Below, in pieces: positions 8,880 through 17,655 of a stretch of 64,000 nucleotides of DNA. Position 1 is the first letter of the stretch, and each line of letters starts with the position of its first letter. The position numbers and the translations under genes were made by a program. The notes beneath the pieces are model-generated. The model saw only the letters and a list, made by a program, of their open reading frames with translations. It was not told the DNA's origin and did no database searches. This DNA comes from Nonomuraea montanisoli (lineage in GTDB: Bacteria; Actinomycetota; Actinomycetes; Streptosporangiales; Streptosporangiaceae): positions 558,001 through 622,000 of the forward strand of contig NZ_JABWGN010000001.1 in the NCBI RefSeq assembly GCF_013363975.1, in the 5' to 3' direction.

Positions 8880-8900
8880 GCCGTCCCTCGTACGGACGGC
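8880..8900. terminator. Bidirectional hairpin between convergent genes
   Basis: A 7-bp stem GCCGTCC/GGACGGC with a 7-base loop sits exactly between the FHA gene stop and the anmK stop. There is no T-run, as is common in high-GC actinobacteria. Confidence 0.55.
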
Positions 8901-10000
8901 TACGCGAAGCGGATCGCCACCGGCGCCTCGGCGAGGGGCGCCGGCAGCGCCAGCGGATCGGAGCCCGGCGTCAGCGTGCCCAACACCCGCGCCCCCGTGG
9001 CGCCGGTGCAGCTCGGCACGGTGGCGGGCAGGCCGTGCGCGGTCAGCCAGCCGAACAGCGAGAAGGCGATGGCCTCCTTGGCGCCGGCGGGCACGCCGAG
9101 CTCGTCGCTGGTGAGCAGCCGGGTGTCCGGCACGCGGGCGCGCAGCATGCCCATGAGCGTGGGGTTGCGGACGCCGCCGCCCGACACGATCACCGTGTCG
9201 AGCCGGTGCCGGCGGATCTCGGCCGCCACGGTCTCGGCGGTCAGCGCCGTCAGCGTGGCCACCAGGTCGGGGAGCGGCAGGTCGGCCTTGACGTAGCCGG
9301 GAGCGAACAACTCTTTACCCGTGGACTTCGGCGGTCGCTCGGCGTAGTACGGTTCGGCCAGCAGCTCCGCCAGCAGTGCCTCGTCCACCGTGCCGGCCGC
9401 GCCGAGCGCCCCGTCCTCGTCGTACGGCGGGGCGGCGGCGTCGATGAGCGCGCACGCCGGCCCGGTGTCGTAGGCGATCGCGGGCTCGCGCACGGTCAGG
9501 TTGGCGATGCCGCCCAGGTTGAGCGCGCCGGAACGGCCCGGCAGCCCGGCCATGAGCAGCAGGTCCAGGTACGACACGAGCGGCGCGCCCTGCCCGCCGG
9601 CCGCGACGTCGCGGGCCCGGACGTCCGAGACGACCGGCAGGCCGGTGCGCTCGGCGATCCAGGCGGGCTGGCCGAGCTGGAGCGTGCCCCTGACCCGGCC
9701 GTCCTCGACCCAGTGGAAGAGCGTCTGCCCGTGCGAGCAGATCAGCTCGGCCCGCGGCACGCGCTCCGCCGCCTCGGCGAACGCCTGGCCGATGAGGGTG
9801 TCGAGCGCGCACACCTCGCCCATGTCCACCCGGTTCGGTGGCAGGGCGGCCACGATGCGGGCCCTCAGCCCGGCCTCGTACGGCTCCTCACCGGTGTGCT
9901 CGACCACGCCGGTGAGGACGCCGTCGCTCAGCGACCAGTCCACGACGGCGCTGTCGATGCCGTCGTGCGAGGTGCCGGAGATGAGGCCCAGAACCCGCAT
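8900..10000 (-). CDS. anmK: Anhydro-N-acetylmuramic acid kinase
   Basis: 366 aa, normal AnmK length. It opens and phosphorylates 1,6-anhydro-MurNAc to MurNAc-6-phosphate during cell-wall recycling. The ATP-binding start [12 protein letters not shown] (family GTSMDGID), [10 protein letters not shown], and the phosphate loop GGIANLT and [11 protein letters not shown] are all recognisable. It lies 17 bp behind a GHL10 glycosidase on the same strand and opposite nagZ plus a MurR-like regulator, forming a recycling locus. Confidence 0.95.
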   Translation of the reverse strand: MRVLGLISGTSHDGIDSAVVDWSLSDGVLTGVVEHTGEEPYEAGLRARIVAALPPNRVDMGEVCALDTLIGQAFAEAAERVPRAELICSHGQTLFHWVEDGRVRGTLQLGQPAWIAERTGLPVVSDVRARDVAAGGQGAPLVSYLDLLLMAGLPGRSGALNLGGIANLTVREPAIAYDTGPACALIDAAAPPYDEDGALGAAGTVDEALLAELLAEPYYAERPPKSTGKELFAPGYVKADLPLPDLVATLTALTAETVAAEIRRHRLDTVIVSGGGVRNPTLMGMLRARVPDTRLLTSDELGVPAGAKEAIAFSLFGWLTAHGLPATVPSCTGATGARVLGTLTPGSDPLALPAPLAEAPVAIRFA

Positions 10001-10017
10001 CGCGCTCCTTGCCCGTG

Positions 10018-11574
10018 CTAGATGACCACGAAGCCGTTGCTGGGCTTGCTGGTCCGGTTGACCCGGTCCACGGCGACCACGTGGTAGTGGTCTCCCCGCT
10101 TGCCCTCGGGGTCGAGCCAGCGCACCTGCCGGTCGCCGGGGACGACGGCCACGAGGTTGCGGGCGTCGTCGAACGCGGCCTGGCCGGGCTTGCCGGAGAA
10201 GCGGAAGATCGCGAACAGGAACGGCTCGTCGCGCCCGGTCGCGACCGCGCGCACCTCGACGCCGCCGGAGCGGCGCAGCGCGTAGGCGAGCACGGGCCGG
10301 TGCGGCGGCTCACCGCCGGCCAGGCGCGGCACGACCGGCGCGAGCGCGGGACGCGTGTAGTGGTTGTTGACCGCCGTGCTGATCGAGCCGATGCGGTCGA
10401 CGCGCACGTCGTTGGCGTTGTACCAGATGTCGCCGGACACCTGCGGGTGCGCGCGGTTGAGCGTGAGGTGGTCGGACAGCTCCGCGGGGTCCTGCCAGTC
10501 GGCCACCTGCGCCGGGTCGCCGGCCTTGTAGGCGGCCTGGCCGATCCACAGCAGCGTGTCGGTGCCGTTGGCCACGTCGGACCACCACGGGACGAGCTTG
10601 GAGTAGTCGGCGGGCGGCTGACCCATGTACCAGTAGAGCTGCGGCGCGATGTAGTCCAGCCAGCCCTTCTTCACCCAGCCGCGGGTGTCGGCGTGCAGGC
10701 CGTCGTACGACTGGCCGCCGCTCGTGTCGGAGCCGAGCGGGTCGCTGGCCTTGTTGCGCCAGATGCCCGACGGGCTGATGCCCCAGGCGACCTCCGGCTT
10801 GGCCTCGCGTACGCGCTGCTGCATCTCCGAGACCATGAGGTCGACGTTGTGCCGCCGCCAGGTGGCCAGGTCGGGGAAGCCGGCGCCGTACTGGGCGAAG
10901 GCGGCGCTGTCGTCGAAGGCCGTGGTGTTGGTCGGGTAGAAGTAGTCGTCGAAGTGCAGGCCGTCGATGTCGTAGCGGGTGAGCGCGTCGAGCATGGCGT
11001 CCTGGCAGAACTTCCGGACCTCCGGCAGGCCGGGGTTGTAGTAGAGCTTGCCGCCGAACGGCAGGATCCAGTCGGGGTGCTTGCGGCCGGGGTGGTCCGG
11101 GTGCAGCTTGGACGGGTCGGTCTGCATCGACACCCGGTACGGGTTGAACCAGGCGTGGAAGGCCAGGCCGCGCTTGTGGGCCTCGGCCACGGCGAAGCCG
11201 AGCGGGTCGTAGCCGGGGTCCTGCCCCTGCACACCGGTCAGCCAGTGCGACCACGGCTCGAACGGCGACGGCCAGAACGCGTCGGCGGTCGGCCTGATCT
11301 GCACGAACACCGAGTTGAGCCTGCGCTGCACGGCCAGGTCGGCCCAGGCGATGAACTCGGCCTTCTGCTCGTCGGCGGACAGCCCCTGCTTCGAGGGCCA
11401 GTTGATGTTGGCCACCGACGCGATCCACATGCCGCGCATCTGGTGCAGCGGCGGGACGTACGCGGCCCCCTCGGCGGTGGGGCTGGTGGTCGGGTCGGCG
11501 TAGGCGGGCAGTGGCACCGTGGACGTGGCGGCGGCGAGGGCGAGACCTTTGAGGACTGTCCTTCTGCTCGGCAT
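10018..11574 (-). CDS. Exported family-10-like glycosidase (GHL10, YngK type)
   Basis: 518 aa. The N-terminus [14 protein letters not shown] is a twin-arginine signal with cleavage likely after AYA (about 26). The mature start [17 protein letters not shown] and the barrel motifs [33 protein letters not shown] and [11 protein letters not shown] are those of GHL10/DUF4015 glycosyl hydrolases; the last roughly 100 residues form a beta-rich accessory domain. The substrate is not proven. Linkage to anmK, nagZ and a MurR-like regulator suggests a role in murein turnover. ATG 11574 starts the signal peptide; the gene is divergent from nagZ. Confidence 0.88.
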   Translation of the reverse strand: MPSRRTVLKGLALAAATSTVPLPAYADPTTSPTAEGAAYVPPLHQMRGMWIASVANINWPSKQGLSADEQKAEFIAWADLAVQRRLNSVFVQIRPTADAFWPSPFEPWSHWLTGVQGQDPGYDPLGFAVAEAHKRGLAFHAWFNPYRVSMQTDPSKLHPDHPGRKHPDWILPFGGKLYYNPGLPEVRKFCQDAMLDALTRYDIDGLHFDDYFYPTNTTAFDDSAAFAQYGAGFPDLATWRRHNVDLMVSEMQQRVREAKPEVAWGISPSGIWRNKASDPLGSDTSGGQSYDGLHADTRGWVKKGWLDYIAPQLYWYMGQPPADYSKLVPWWSDVANGTDTLLWIGQAAYKAGDPAQVADWQDPAELSDHLTLNRAHPQVSGDIWYNANDVRVDRIGSISTAVNNHYTRPALAPVVPRLAGGEPPHRPVLAYALRRSGGVEVRAVATGRDEPFLFAIFRFSGKPGQAAFDDARNLVAVVPGDRQVRWLDPEGKRGDHYHVVAVDRVNRTSKPSNGFVVI

Positions 11575-11625
11575 GGGGGGTGGCCTCTCGGAAGCGGTTG
11601 TGTCGAGGGCGACGATGACAGAAAA

Positions 11626-11655
11626 TTACCTTCAGTTCAATAATCGTGAAGGAAA
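11626..11655. promoter_or_regulatory. Candidate operator between the GHL10 gene and nagZ
   Basis: Inverted repeat TTACCTTCA (11626-11634) and TGAAGGAAA (11647-11655), 8 of 9 matching, in an unusually AT-rich patch in the divergent 166-bp spacer. It is a plausible site for the MurR/RpiR-type regulator encoded downstream of nagZ. This is inference from position and symmetry. Confidence 0.45.
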
Positions 11656-11740
11656 ATGCCGCGCACGCCTGCCCCGGCGTCACCGGTGACATCATCGTCC
11701 CCCACAGCCGCCTGGTCACGGGACCGGCGAAGGAGGTCCC

Positions 11741-13171
11741 ATGACCACTGACCTGTACGGGCTCGCGTACGCCGTGCTGCAACCCGGCTACGACGGCGTG
11801 GAGGTTCCCGACTGGATGCGCCGGGCGCTGGGCGAGGGCCTCGGCGGCGTGGTGCTGTTCGCCCGCAACCGGCCGGACGCCGAGGTGGTGCGCCGCCTGC
11901 GCGCCGAGAACCCCGCCGTCGTCGTGGCCGTGGACGAGGAGGGCGGCGCGGTGACCCGGCTGGAGGTCGAGCGGGGCAGCTCGTTCCCCGGCAACCGCGC
12001 CCTCGGCGTCGTGGACGACGTGGAGCTGACCGAGCGGGTCGGCCGCCAGATCGGGCGGATGCTGGCCGAGGCCGACATCACGCTCGACTACGCGCCCTCG
12101 GCCGACGTCAACGCCAACCCCGCCAACCCCGTCATCGGCGTCCGCTCGTTCGGCCCCGAGCCGGACCTGGTCGCCCGGCACACGGCCGCGTACGTGCGGG
12201 GCGTGCAGGGCGCCGGGGTCGCGGCCTGCGCCAAGCACTTCCCGGGGCACGGCGACACCATCACCGACTCGCACCTCGACCTGCCCACCGTGCACGTCAC
12301 GCGCGAGACGCTGGCCGAGCGCGACCTGCCGCCGTTCCGCGCCGCCGTCGAGGCCGGCGTCCGGTCGATCATGTGCGGTCACCTGCTCGTCCCCGCCCTG
12401 GACCCCGACGCGCCCGCGACGCTCAGCCGGACGATCCTGACCGGGCTCCTCAGGGACGAGCTCGGCTTCGACGGGATGCTCGTCACGGACGCCATCGAGA
12501 TGCGGGCGGTCGCCGCGCTGCACTCCCCCGGCGAGATCGCGGTGCGCGCGCTCGCGGCCGGCGCCGACGCCGTCTGCGCCGGCCTGGTCACCGAGGACGG
12601 CCTGGCCGAGCTGCGCTCCGCCGTCGTGGCGGCGGTCCGGGACGGCGTCCTGCCGGAGGAGCGCCTGGCCGAGGCGGCGTCGCGGGTGCGCGCGGTCTCC
12701 CGCTGGTACGCCGAGCAGGCGGCGGCCCGCGAGAAGGCCGTCGCCGACGCCGACCCCGGCGTGGGCCTGGAGGCGGCCAGGGCGGCCCTGACCACGACCG
12801 GCACGGCCCGGCTCACCCGTTCGCCGCTCGTCGTGGAGGTCAACACGCGGCTCAGCCAGGCCGTGGACCCGTCCATGCCGACGGGCCTCACGGCGGCGCT
12901 GGCCGAGCTGCTGCCGGGGACCGAGCGGGTGCGCATGACCGACGGGGGCGAGCTGCCGCCGTTCGACGAGCGGCCCGTCGTGCTCGCCGTCCACGACGCG
13001 GCCCGGCACGCGTGGGTGCGGGAACGGGTGGAGCAGGCCGTACGGGCGCGGCCGGACACGATCGTGGTGGACACCGGCATCGCCGGGCCGCCCCAGGGCG
13101 CGGCGCACGTCGCCACGCACGGCATCTCCCGCGTGTCGGCGCGCGCGGCGGCCGAATGGCTGACCCGATGA
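11741..13171 (+). CDS. nagZ: Beta-N-acetylhexosaminidase, GH3 (NagZ)
   Basis: 476 aa. It releases GlcNAc from GlcNAc-anhydroMurNAc or muropeptides. Motifs: GVVLFARN (35-42), VAVDEEGGAVTRL, CAKHFPGHGDT with the His-Asp dyad of NagZ enzymes, DSHLDLP, and the nucleophile Asp in LVTDAIEMRA. No signal peptide is seen, so it acts in the cytosol, unlike Bacillus NagZ. A C-terminal extension after about residue 340 is less conserved and may be the usual GH3 C-domain. ATG 11741 follows GGAGGTCCC. Its stop overlaps the regulator start as ATGA. Confidence 0.95.
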   Translation: MTTDLYGLAYAVLQPGYDGVEVPDWMRRALGEGLGGVVLFARNRPDAEVVRRLRAENPAVVVAVDEEGGAVTRLEVERGSSFPGNRALGVVDDVELTERVGRQIGRMLAEADITLDYAPSADVNANPANPVIGVRSFGPEPDLVARHTAAYVRGVQGAGVAACAKHFPGHGDTITDSHLDLPTVHVTRETLAERDLPPFRAAVEAGVRSIMCGHLLVPALDPDAPATLSRTILTGLLRDELGFDGMLVTDAIEMRAVAALHSPGEIAVRALAAGADAVCAGLVTEDGLAELRSAVVAAVRDGVLPEERLAEAASRVRAVSRWYAEQAAAREKAVADADPGVGLEAARAALTTTGTARLTRSPLVVEVNTRLSQAVDPSMPTGLTAALAELLPGTERVRMTDGGELPPFDERPVVLAVHDAARHAWVRERVEQAVRARPDTIVVDTGIAGPPQGAAHVATHGISRVSARAAAEWLTR

Positions 13172-14202
13172 CCGACCGCCTCGCCGGTGGACCCGACGGC
13201 CTCGCCATCGGCCCCGACCGCCCCGCCAGTGGGACTGACCACCCCACCGGTGGGACTGACCGCCCCGCCGGTGGGTCCGTGGACGGGGCGGGGGCGGGGG
13301 CGGGGACCGGGGTTGCCCGTCCGAGCCGGGCCGCCCTGCCTCCCGAGCCCGCCAACCCCGCCGCCGCCGTCCGCGCCGTGCTCCCCTCCCTCACCCCGGC
13401 GGCGCGGGCCATCGCCCGCATCATCCTCGACGACCCCGAGCTGGTGGTGCGCAGCACGATCACCGAGTTCAGCTCGGTGTCCGGCACGAGCGAGGCGACG
13501 ATCGTCCGCACGGCCCGGGTGCTCGGCTACAGCGGCTACTCCCAGTTGCGGTTCGCGCTGGCGGCGGCCGTGGCGGTCGCCAAGGAGCCCGAACGCCTCG
13601 TACCGGGCGACCTCGGCCCCGAGGACCCGCTCACCGACGTGATCGCCAAGGTCGCGCGGGCCGAGTCGGAGGCGCTGGCGGACACGGCCGCGCAGCTCGA
13701 CCCCGAACAGCTCGGCGAGGTGGTCACGGCCATCGCCGCCGCCCGCCGCGTGGACGTCTACGGGGTCGGCGCGTCGGGCCTGGTGGCGGCGGACATGTCG
13801 CAGAAGCTGCTGCGGATCGGCCTGTCGAGCCACCCGTTCGCGGACGCCCACCTGGCGCTGACCAGCGCCGCCCTGCTCAAGGAGGGCGACGTGGCGGTGG
13901 CCATCAGCTGCAGCGGGGAGACGCCCGACGTGCTCGTCCCGGCCCGCACGGCCGCCGAGGCCGGCGCCATGGTCGTGGGCATCACCAACAACCCGCGCTC
14001 GACGCTGGCGGGCCTGGCCCACCACACGATGGTGTCGGCGGGACGGGAGACCGCCTACCGGCCGGGGGCGCTGGCCAGCCGCATCAGCCAGCTCCTGATC
14101 GTGGACTGCGTGTTCGTCGGGCTCGCCCAGCGCACGTACGACACGGCGGACGCCGCCATCCGTGCCACCCGCGAGGCCACGGAGCGCTACCGCCTCCGCT
14201 GA
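13168..14202 (+). CDS. MurR/RpiR-family regulator with SIS domain
   Basis: About 344 aa. An N-terminal low-complexity Gly/Pro/Thr segment built from short DNA repeats (13200-13290) is followed by an RpiR helix-turn-helix (about 80-140: IARIILDDPELVVRSTITEF, GTSEATIVRTARVLGYSGY) and a sugar-isomerase (SIS) domain (about 170-320: VYGVGASGLVAADMSQKL, ISCSGETPDVLVPA, ITNNPRS). MurR-like members sense MurNAc-6-phosphate, which fits the anmK/nagZ context. ATG 13168 overlaps the nagZ stop (ATGA); an in-frame ATG at 13156 is an alternative. It probably controls the divergent locus. Confidence 0.9.
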   Translation: MTDRLAGGPDGLAIGPDRPASGTDHPTGGTDRPAGGSVDGAGAGAGTGVARPSRAALPPEPANPAAAVRAVLPSLTPAARAIARIILDDPELVVRSTITEFSSVSGTSEATIVRTARVLGYSGYSQLRFALAAAVAVAKEPERLVPGDLGPEDPLTDVIAKVARAESEALADTAAQLDPEQLGEVVTAIAAARRVDVYGVGASGLVAADMSQKLLRIGLSSHPFADAHLALTSAALLKEGDVAVAISCSGETPDVLVPARTAAEAGAMVVGITNNPRSTLAGLAHHTMVSAGRETAYRPGALASRISQLLIVDCVFVGLAQRTYDTADAAIRATREATERYRLR

Positions 14203-14277
14203 CGCCCGCACGAGCACGGTCCTCACGGGGGGCACTTCGCGCGGAGCGGCGCTCGGGCAGCGCCCCTGTGTGGGGGC

Positions 14278-14439
14278 CTACCGCCCCCCGGTCCTGGCTG
14301 ACTCGGTGAGGACGTCCTTGGCGAGGACGGACAGGCGCTTGCCGGGAGAACGGGAGGTGGGGTGCTGCACGGCGTACCACCGGAACGTCCATGGCGGTGT
14401 GCCCGTGGGCAGGTCGCCCGGGCGCGGGGACCGGAGCAC
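14278..14439 (-). CDS. Unrecognised 53-aa open frame with coding-like codon use
   Basis: Downstream of the MerR gene a GTG-started frame reads to a TAG at 14280-14278. About 89 percent of third positions are G or C by my count. The translated text (for example PPWTFRWYAVQHP and KRLSVLAKDVLTE) looks protein-like rather than the Arg/Pro-rich junk of shadow frames. I do not recognise a family. It could be a small gene behind the MerR gene or the C-terminal remnant of a lost one. No clear ribosome site is seen. Confidence 0.35.
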   Translation of the reverse strand: MLRSPRPGDLPTGTPPWTFRWYAVQHPTSRSPGKRLSVLAKDVLTESARTGGR

Positions 14440-14446
14440 GGCGCGG

Positions 14447-15232
14447 TCAGTGGGAGTCCGGTCTGGGGATGCGGACGCCGGCGGCGCGGAGCTTGGTCTC
14501 GACGAGCGCGACCCCCTGGGCCGCGGCCGATCCCTGCTCCTCGCCGTGAAGGGAGATCAGCTTGTACCGGGTCGCGGCCTCGGTGCGGGCTTGCAGACCG
14601 GTCACGATCTTCAGGTGTTCGGGGTTGGCGAGGAAGTGGTCGGCCATGGCGGCGGCGAGCTCGGCGATGCGCGGGTCGTCCGGTTCCCAGGCCGCGGCTT
14701 CGGCGCCGCGCTTGATCAAGGCGACGAACCGGGGGTCTTCGAGGGCGTGCTCGACATGGGTGAGGTAGTCGTCGAAGCCCTCGGGGACCAGGGCCGTGGC
14801 CAGCACCCAGCCCTCCCTGGTGGCCGCCACCTCCTCCGCGGGGAAGCCGAGACCGGACAGCCGCTCCAGCAGCGCCACCGCGCGGTCGGGCAGCAGGGCC
14901 CGGTCGCCGTCGGCGAGCCGGTGCAGCGTGTCACGTCGCGCGATCAACTCCTCGATGCGCTCGGTGAGCTGCCGCTCGACGTCGGCGAGCGCGGCGGCGA
15001 ACCGCTCGGCGTCGGCGTCCAGCAGGGGCCCGATCTCGGCCAGCGGCACCCCGGCGGCGGCCAGCGTCCGGGTCTGCACCAGCCGCAACAGCTCGGCCGA
15101 TCCGTACCGCCGGTAGCCGGAGCTGTCGCGCTCCGGCTCCTCGACCAGCCCGAGCTTGTGGTAGTGCCGCACCGTCTTCACCGTGACACCGACGAATGCC
15201 GCCGCCTGCCCGATCGTGACTCCGTTCCTCAT
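14447..15232 (-). CDS. MerR-family transcriptional regulator
   Basis: 261 aa. Residues 1-70 are a MerR winged HTH (TIGQAAAFVGVTVKTVRHYHKLGLVEE, SSGYRRYG). A coiled-coil stretch (about 85-115) and an all-helical C-terminal domain of about 150 residues follow, as in TipA-like regulators without obvious metal-binding cysteines. ATG 15232 is preceded by AGGCAGGCTGAGCAG. It lies 55 bp behind a serine hydrolase gene on the same strand and probably controls that operon from the palindrome-rich region at 16906-16941. Confidence 0.88.
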   Translation of the reverse strand: MRNGVTIGQAAAFVGVTVKTVRHYHKLGLVEEPERDSSGYRRYGSAELLRLVQTRTLAAAGVPLAEIGPLLDADAERFAAALADVERQLTERIEELIARRDTLHRLADGDRALLPDRAVALLERLSGLGFPAEEVAATREGWVLATALVPEGFDDYLTHVEHALEDPRFVALIKRGAEAAAWEPDDPRIAELAAAMADHFLANPEHLKIVTGLQARTEAATRYKLISLHGEEQGSAAAQGVALVETKLRAAGVRIPRPDSH

Positions 15233-15266
15233 CTGCTCAGCCTGCCTTATCTGCTCAGCCTGCCTT
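15231..15266. repeat. 18-bp perfect tandem duplication at the MerR gene start
   Basis: Two adjacent copies of ATCTGCTCAGCCTGCCTT (15231-15248 and 15249-15266). On the minus strand each copy carries an AAGGCAGG purine-rich stretch; only the inner one runs into an ATG, the outer into ATA. It duplicates the MerR ribosome-binding region. Confidence 0.9.
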
Positions 15267-15287
15267 GTCTTCGAGCCCGCCCCGCGT

Positions 15288-16838
15288 TCAGGGCTGAGCC
15301 GGACCGGCCTGCCCGCCGCCGAACACCTCGTCGACGAGCCTCTGCTGGGCGCTCTGGAACGCCGTCGCGATGGACAGGTCGGCGTCGTCCACACAGTTCA
15401 GTGCGGCGGTCAGGGTCCTGCTGCCGTCGGGGGTGCTGTACATCAGCGTGGCGTAGCCGGCCATGCCGCCGTTGTGGGTGATGACGGTGCCGCCGCCGGC
15501 GGTCTTCTGCACGAACACGCCCAGGCCGTAGCCGACCTTGGTCTCGGGCGTGCACATCTCGGCCAGCAGCGGGGCCGGCAGCAGCTCGCCGCCCATCAGC
15601 GCGGAGATGAACGTGTGCAGGTCGCGCGTGGTCGAGATCATGTCACCGCCGGTGGAGACCCAGGAGGGGTTGTGGCGGGTGATGTCGACCGTCCTGGTCC
15701 GGCCGTCCTCCTCGTGACGGTAGTAGGCGTGGGCGTGCGGCGCGGGGATCTCCGGCGAGGCGTCCGGCACCACGGTGCCCGACAGGCCGAGCGGCTCCAG
15801 GATCAGCCGCCGCATCTCCTCGGCGAAGGACCGGCCGGTGACCTTCTCGATCAGCAGCCTGACCAGCACGTAGTTGGTGTTGGAATAGCTCCAGTCCGTC
15901 CCCGGCTCGAACCGCGCCGGCCTGGACAGCGCCAGCCGTACCAGCGCCTCGGGCCGGTAGGCGTGGAAACGGTCGTCCAGCCACTCCTTCCCCAGGGGGC
16001 CGTAGGGCATGGGGATCCCCGGCGCGAGCGTCCCGTCGTCCTGGACCTCGCCGGTGAAGTTGAACAGCCCGCTGGTGTGCTGCAGCAGCATCCGCACCGT
16101 GATCTGCTCGTCCAGGCCGAACTCGGGCAGGTGGTCGGCCACCGGGGCGTCCAGCTCGATCCTGCCCTCGGCCACCAGGCGCAGCACCAGCGCCGCGGTG
16201 AAGGTCTTGGTGTTGCTGCCGATCCGGGCGTGCCCGTCGATCGGCGGCTTCGCGGTGCCGCCCAGCTCGGCCACCCCGGCGCTGGCGGCCCACTCGCCCC
16301 GCTCGTCGTGCACCCGCAGCGTGATCCCGGTGAAACCGGAGCCGACGATCTCCTCGATCGCCTTCCGCAGCTCCGGGCGATCCTGCCCGGCCGCGGCCTC
16401 CGGCACGGCCCCGCCGTCCGCGGTGGCCGCCTCGGCGGCGTCGAGGGCCGCGGTGATCTTGCGGGCCATCTCGGCCATGGTGGGGCTCGGCTCACCCTGA
16501 CGGGTCCGGGCGGCGGCGTCGACGGCGACGAGGACGGTGCCGCGGAAGTTGCCGGCCTCGGCCGGGTCCCGCTCCTTCAGCAGGCTCATGGCTGCCGTCA
16601 GGGCCGGCAGCACCTGGTCGGCGAGCTCGGCGGTGGACGTGCCCTTCAGGTCGACGTCCTTCGCCTTCACGGCGAGCACGTGCCCGACCAGGCCGGTCGC
16701 CGACGCCAGGGCGAGGGCGCCGTCGGTGGCGACCCTGTGGGGCCGGCCGGCGGCGCCGGCGGCGGCCATCAGCGAGACCGCGCCGTACGCGGCGGTCCGC
16801 AGGGTGCTCTTGTCCTGGTCGGAAAGGGTGAGGGACAT
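15288..16838 (-). CDS. Beta-lactamase-family serine hydrolase with an unusual N-terminal helical domain
   Basis: 516 aa. The C-terminal about 365 residues form a class C beta-lactamase/DD-peptidase-like hydrolase: SNTK (Ser208, Lys211), YSNTNY, and HNGG near the end. The first 150 residues (MSLTLSDQDKSTLRTAAYGA onward) are an Ala-rich helical module of unknown function with no signal peptide. From AGQDRPEL at about 150 the protein is closely similar to the secreted hydrolase at 35708-37030 in this window, so the two share a catalytic part with different front ends. ATG 16838 has AGAAGGAG upstream. It is divergent from an ECF sigma gene and followed by merR. Confidence 0.88.
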   Translation of the reverse strand: MSLTLSDQDKSTLRTAAYGAVSLMAAAGAAGRPHRVATDGALALASATGLVGHVLAVKAKDVDLKGTSTAELADQVLPALTAAMSLLKERDPAEAGNFRGTVLVAVDAAARTRQGEPSPTMAEMARKITAALDAAEAATADGGAVPEAAAGQDRPELRKAIEEIVGSGFTGITLRVHDERGEWAASAGVAELGGTAKPPIDGHARIGSNTKTFTAALVLRLVAEGRIELDAPVADHLPEFGLDEQITVRMLLQHTSGLFNFTGEVQDDGTLAPGIPMPYGPLGKEWLDDRFHAYRPEALVRLALSRPARFEPGTDWSYSNTNYVLVRLLIEKVTGRSFAEEMRRLILEPLGLSGTVVPDASPEIPAPHAHAYYRHEEDGRTRTVDITRHNPSWVSTGGDMISTTRDLHTFISALMGGELLPAPLLAEMCTPETKVGYGLGVFVQKTAGGGTVITHNGGMAGYATLMYSTPDGSRTLTAALNCVDDADLSIATAFQSAQQRLVDEVFGGGQAGPAQP

Positions 16839-16905
16839 GGTGGTCGGCTCCTTCTGATCTGCTGTGTCCGGGGCGACGTCGTGTCGCTGCGGCGAGCTTC
16901 CACCC

Positions 16906-16941
16906 TGACCCGAGGTCAACCTCAACCGTGATCTGGATCAC
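16906..16941. promoter_or_regulatory. Cluster of palindromes in the hydrolase/sigma divergent promoter
   Basis: Three dyads in 36 bp: TGACC-CGA-GGTCA (16906-16918), GAGGT-CA-ACCTC (16912-16923), and GTGATC-TG-GATCAC (16928-16941). The last fits the CRP/FNR-type GTGA-N6-TCAC pattern. The first two could be MerR sites overlapping a minus-strand TTGACC -35 box. Functional assignment is inference. Confidence 0.5.
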
Positions 16942-17001
16942 AGTCGCAGCGCGTCGCGTGGGTGGCGAGAACTCGATCCGCCACATCGGGAAAAGACGGA
17001 C

Positions 17002-17655
17002 ATGACACAAACGCACCCGGCGGACCCAGCTGAGGTGGACACGGCTGAGGTGGACACGGCTGAGGTGGACACAACTGAGGTGGACGCAGCCGAGGTGGAC
17101 GACGCCGAGCTGATCCGCTGGTCACGGGAAGACCCGGAACGGTTCGCCGGCCTGTTCGACCGCTACATCGAGCGGATCCACCGCTTCGTCGCCAGGCGGC
17201 TCGGCACTCAGGCGGCCGACGACATCGCGGCCGAGACGTTCCTGACCGCCTTCCGCAGCCGCGCCTCCTACGACCCCGCCCAGCGGCTCGCCGGCCCCTG
17301 GCTCTACGGCATCGCGACCAACCTCATCGCCAAACATCGGCGCGGCGAGGAGCGGTTCCTGCGGGCCCTGAGCCGTACCGGCGCGAACCCGCTGTCCGAG
17401 CCGCCGATGGCCGACACGGTCGTCGGCCGCGTGGCCGCGCAGGAGGTGGACCGCCGGCTCGCGGGGGCGCTGGCGTCCATGTCCTCCGCCGACCGCGACG
17501 TGCTGCTGCTGGTGGCGTGGGGCGAACTGACGTACGAGGAGGTCGCGGCGGTGCTCAAGGTGCCGATCGGGACGGTCCGCTCACGTCTCCACCGAGCGCG
17601 CAAGAAGGCACGGGTCGCCCTCGGGGGCGACGATCCGACACGAGAGGTCGCATGA
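17002..17655 (+). CDS. ECF-type RNA polymerase sigma factor
   Basis: 217 aa. An acidic N-terminal tail of AEVDT repeats (residues about 8-36) is followed by sigma region 2 (FAGLFDRYIERIHRFVARRLG, AADDIAAETFLTAFRSR) and region 4 (LLLVAWGELTYEEVAAVLKVPIGTVRSRLHRARKKA). The next gene overlaps its stop (ATGA) and encodes a CU044_5270-type membrane protein, the standard pairing in actinomycetes, which suggests sensing or anti-sigma control by that partner. ATG 17002 has a GGAAAAGACGGA purine stretch upstream. Confidence 0.92.
   Translation: MTQTHPADPAEVDTAEVDTAEVDTTEVDAAEVDDAELIRWSREDPERFAGLFDRYIERIHRFVARRLGTQAADDIAAETFLTAFRSRASYDPAQRLAGPWLYGIATNLIAKHRRGEERFLRALSRTGANPLSEPPMADTVVGRVAAQEVDRRLAGALASMSSADRDVLLLVAWGELTYEEVAAVLKVPIGTVRSRLHRARKKARVALGGDDPTREVA
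17029..17103 (+). repeat. Five 15-bp tandem repeats inside the sigma gene
   Basis: Units close to GCTGAGGTGGACACG at 17029, 17044, 17059, 17074 and 17089; the first two identical, the others diverging by one to four bases. They encode AEVDT, so copy-number change keeps the frame and alters only the acidic tail length. Confidence 0.9.

Noticed and set aside
10310..13120. 936-aa minus-strand frame spanning nagZ and the GHL10 gene
   Set aside because: Reads antisense through nagZ and out of frame through the glycosidase; low-complexity Arg/Gly/His content.
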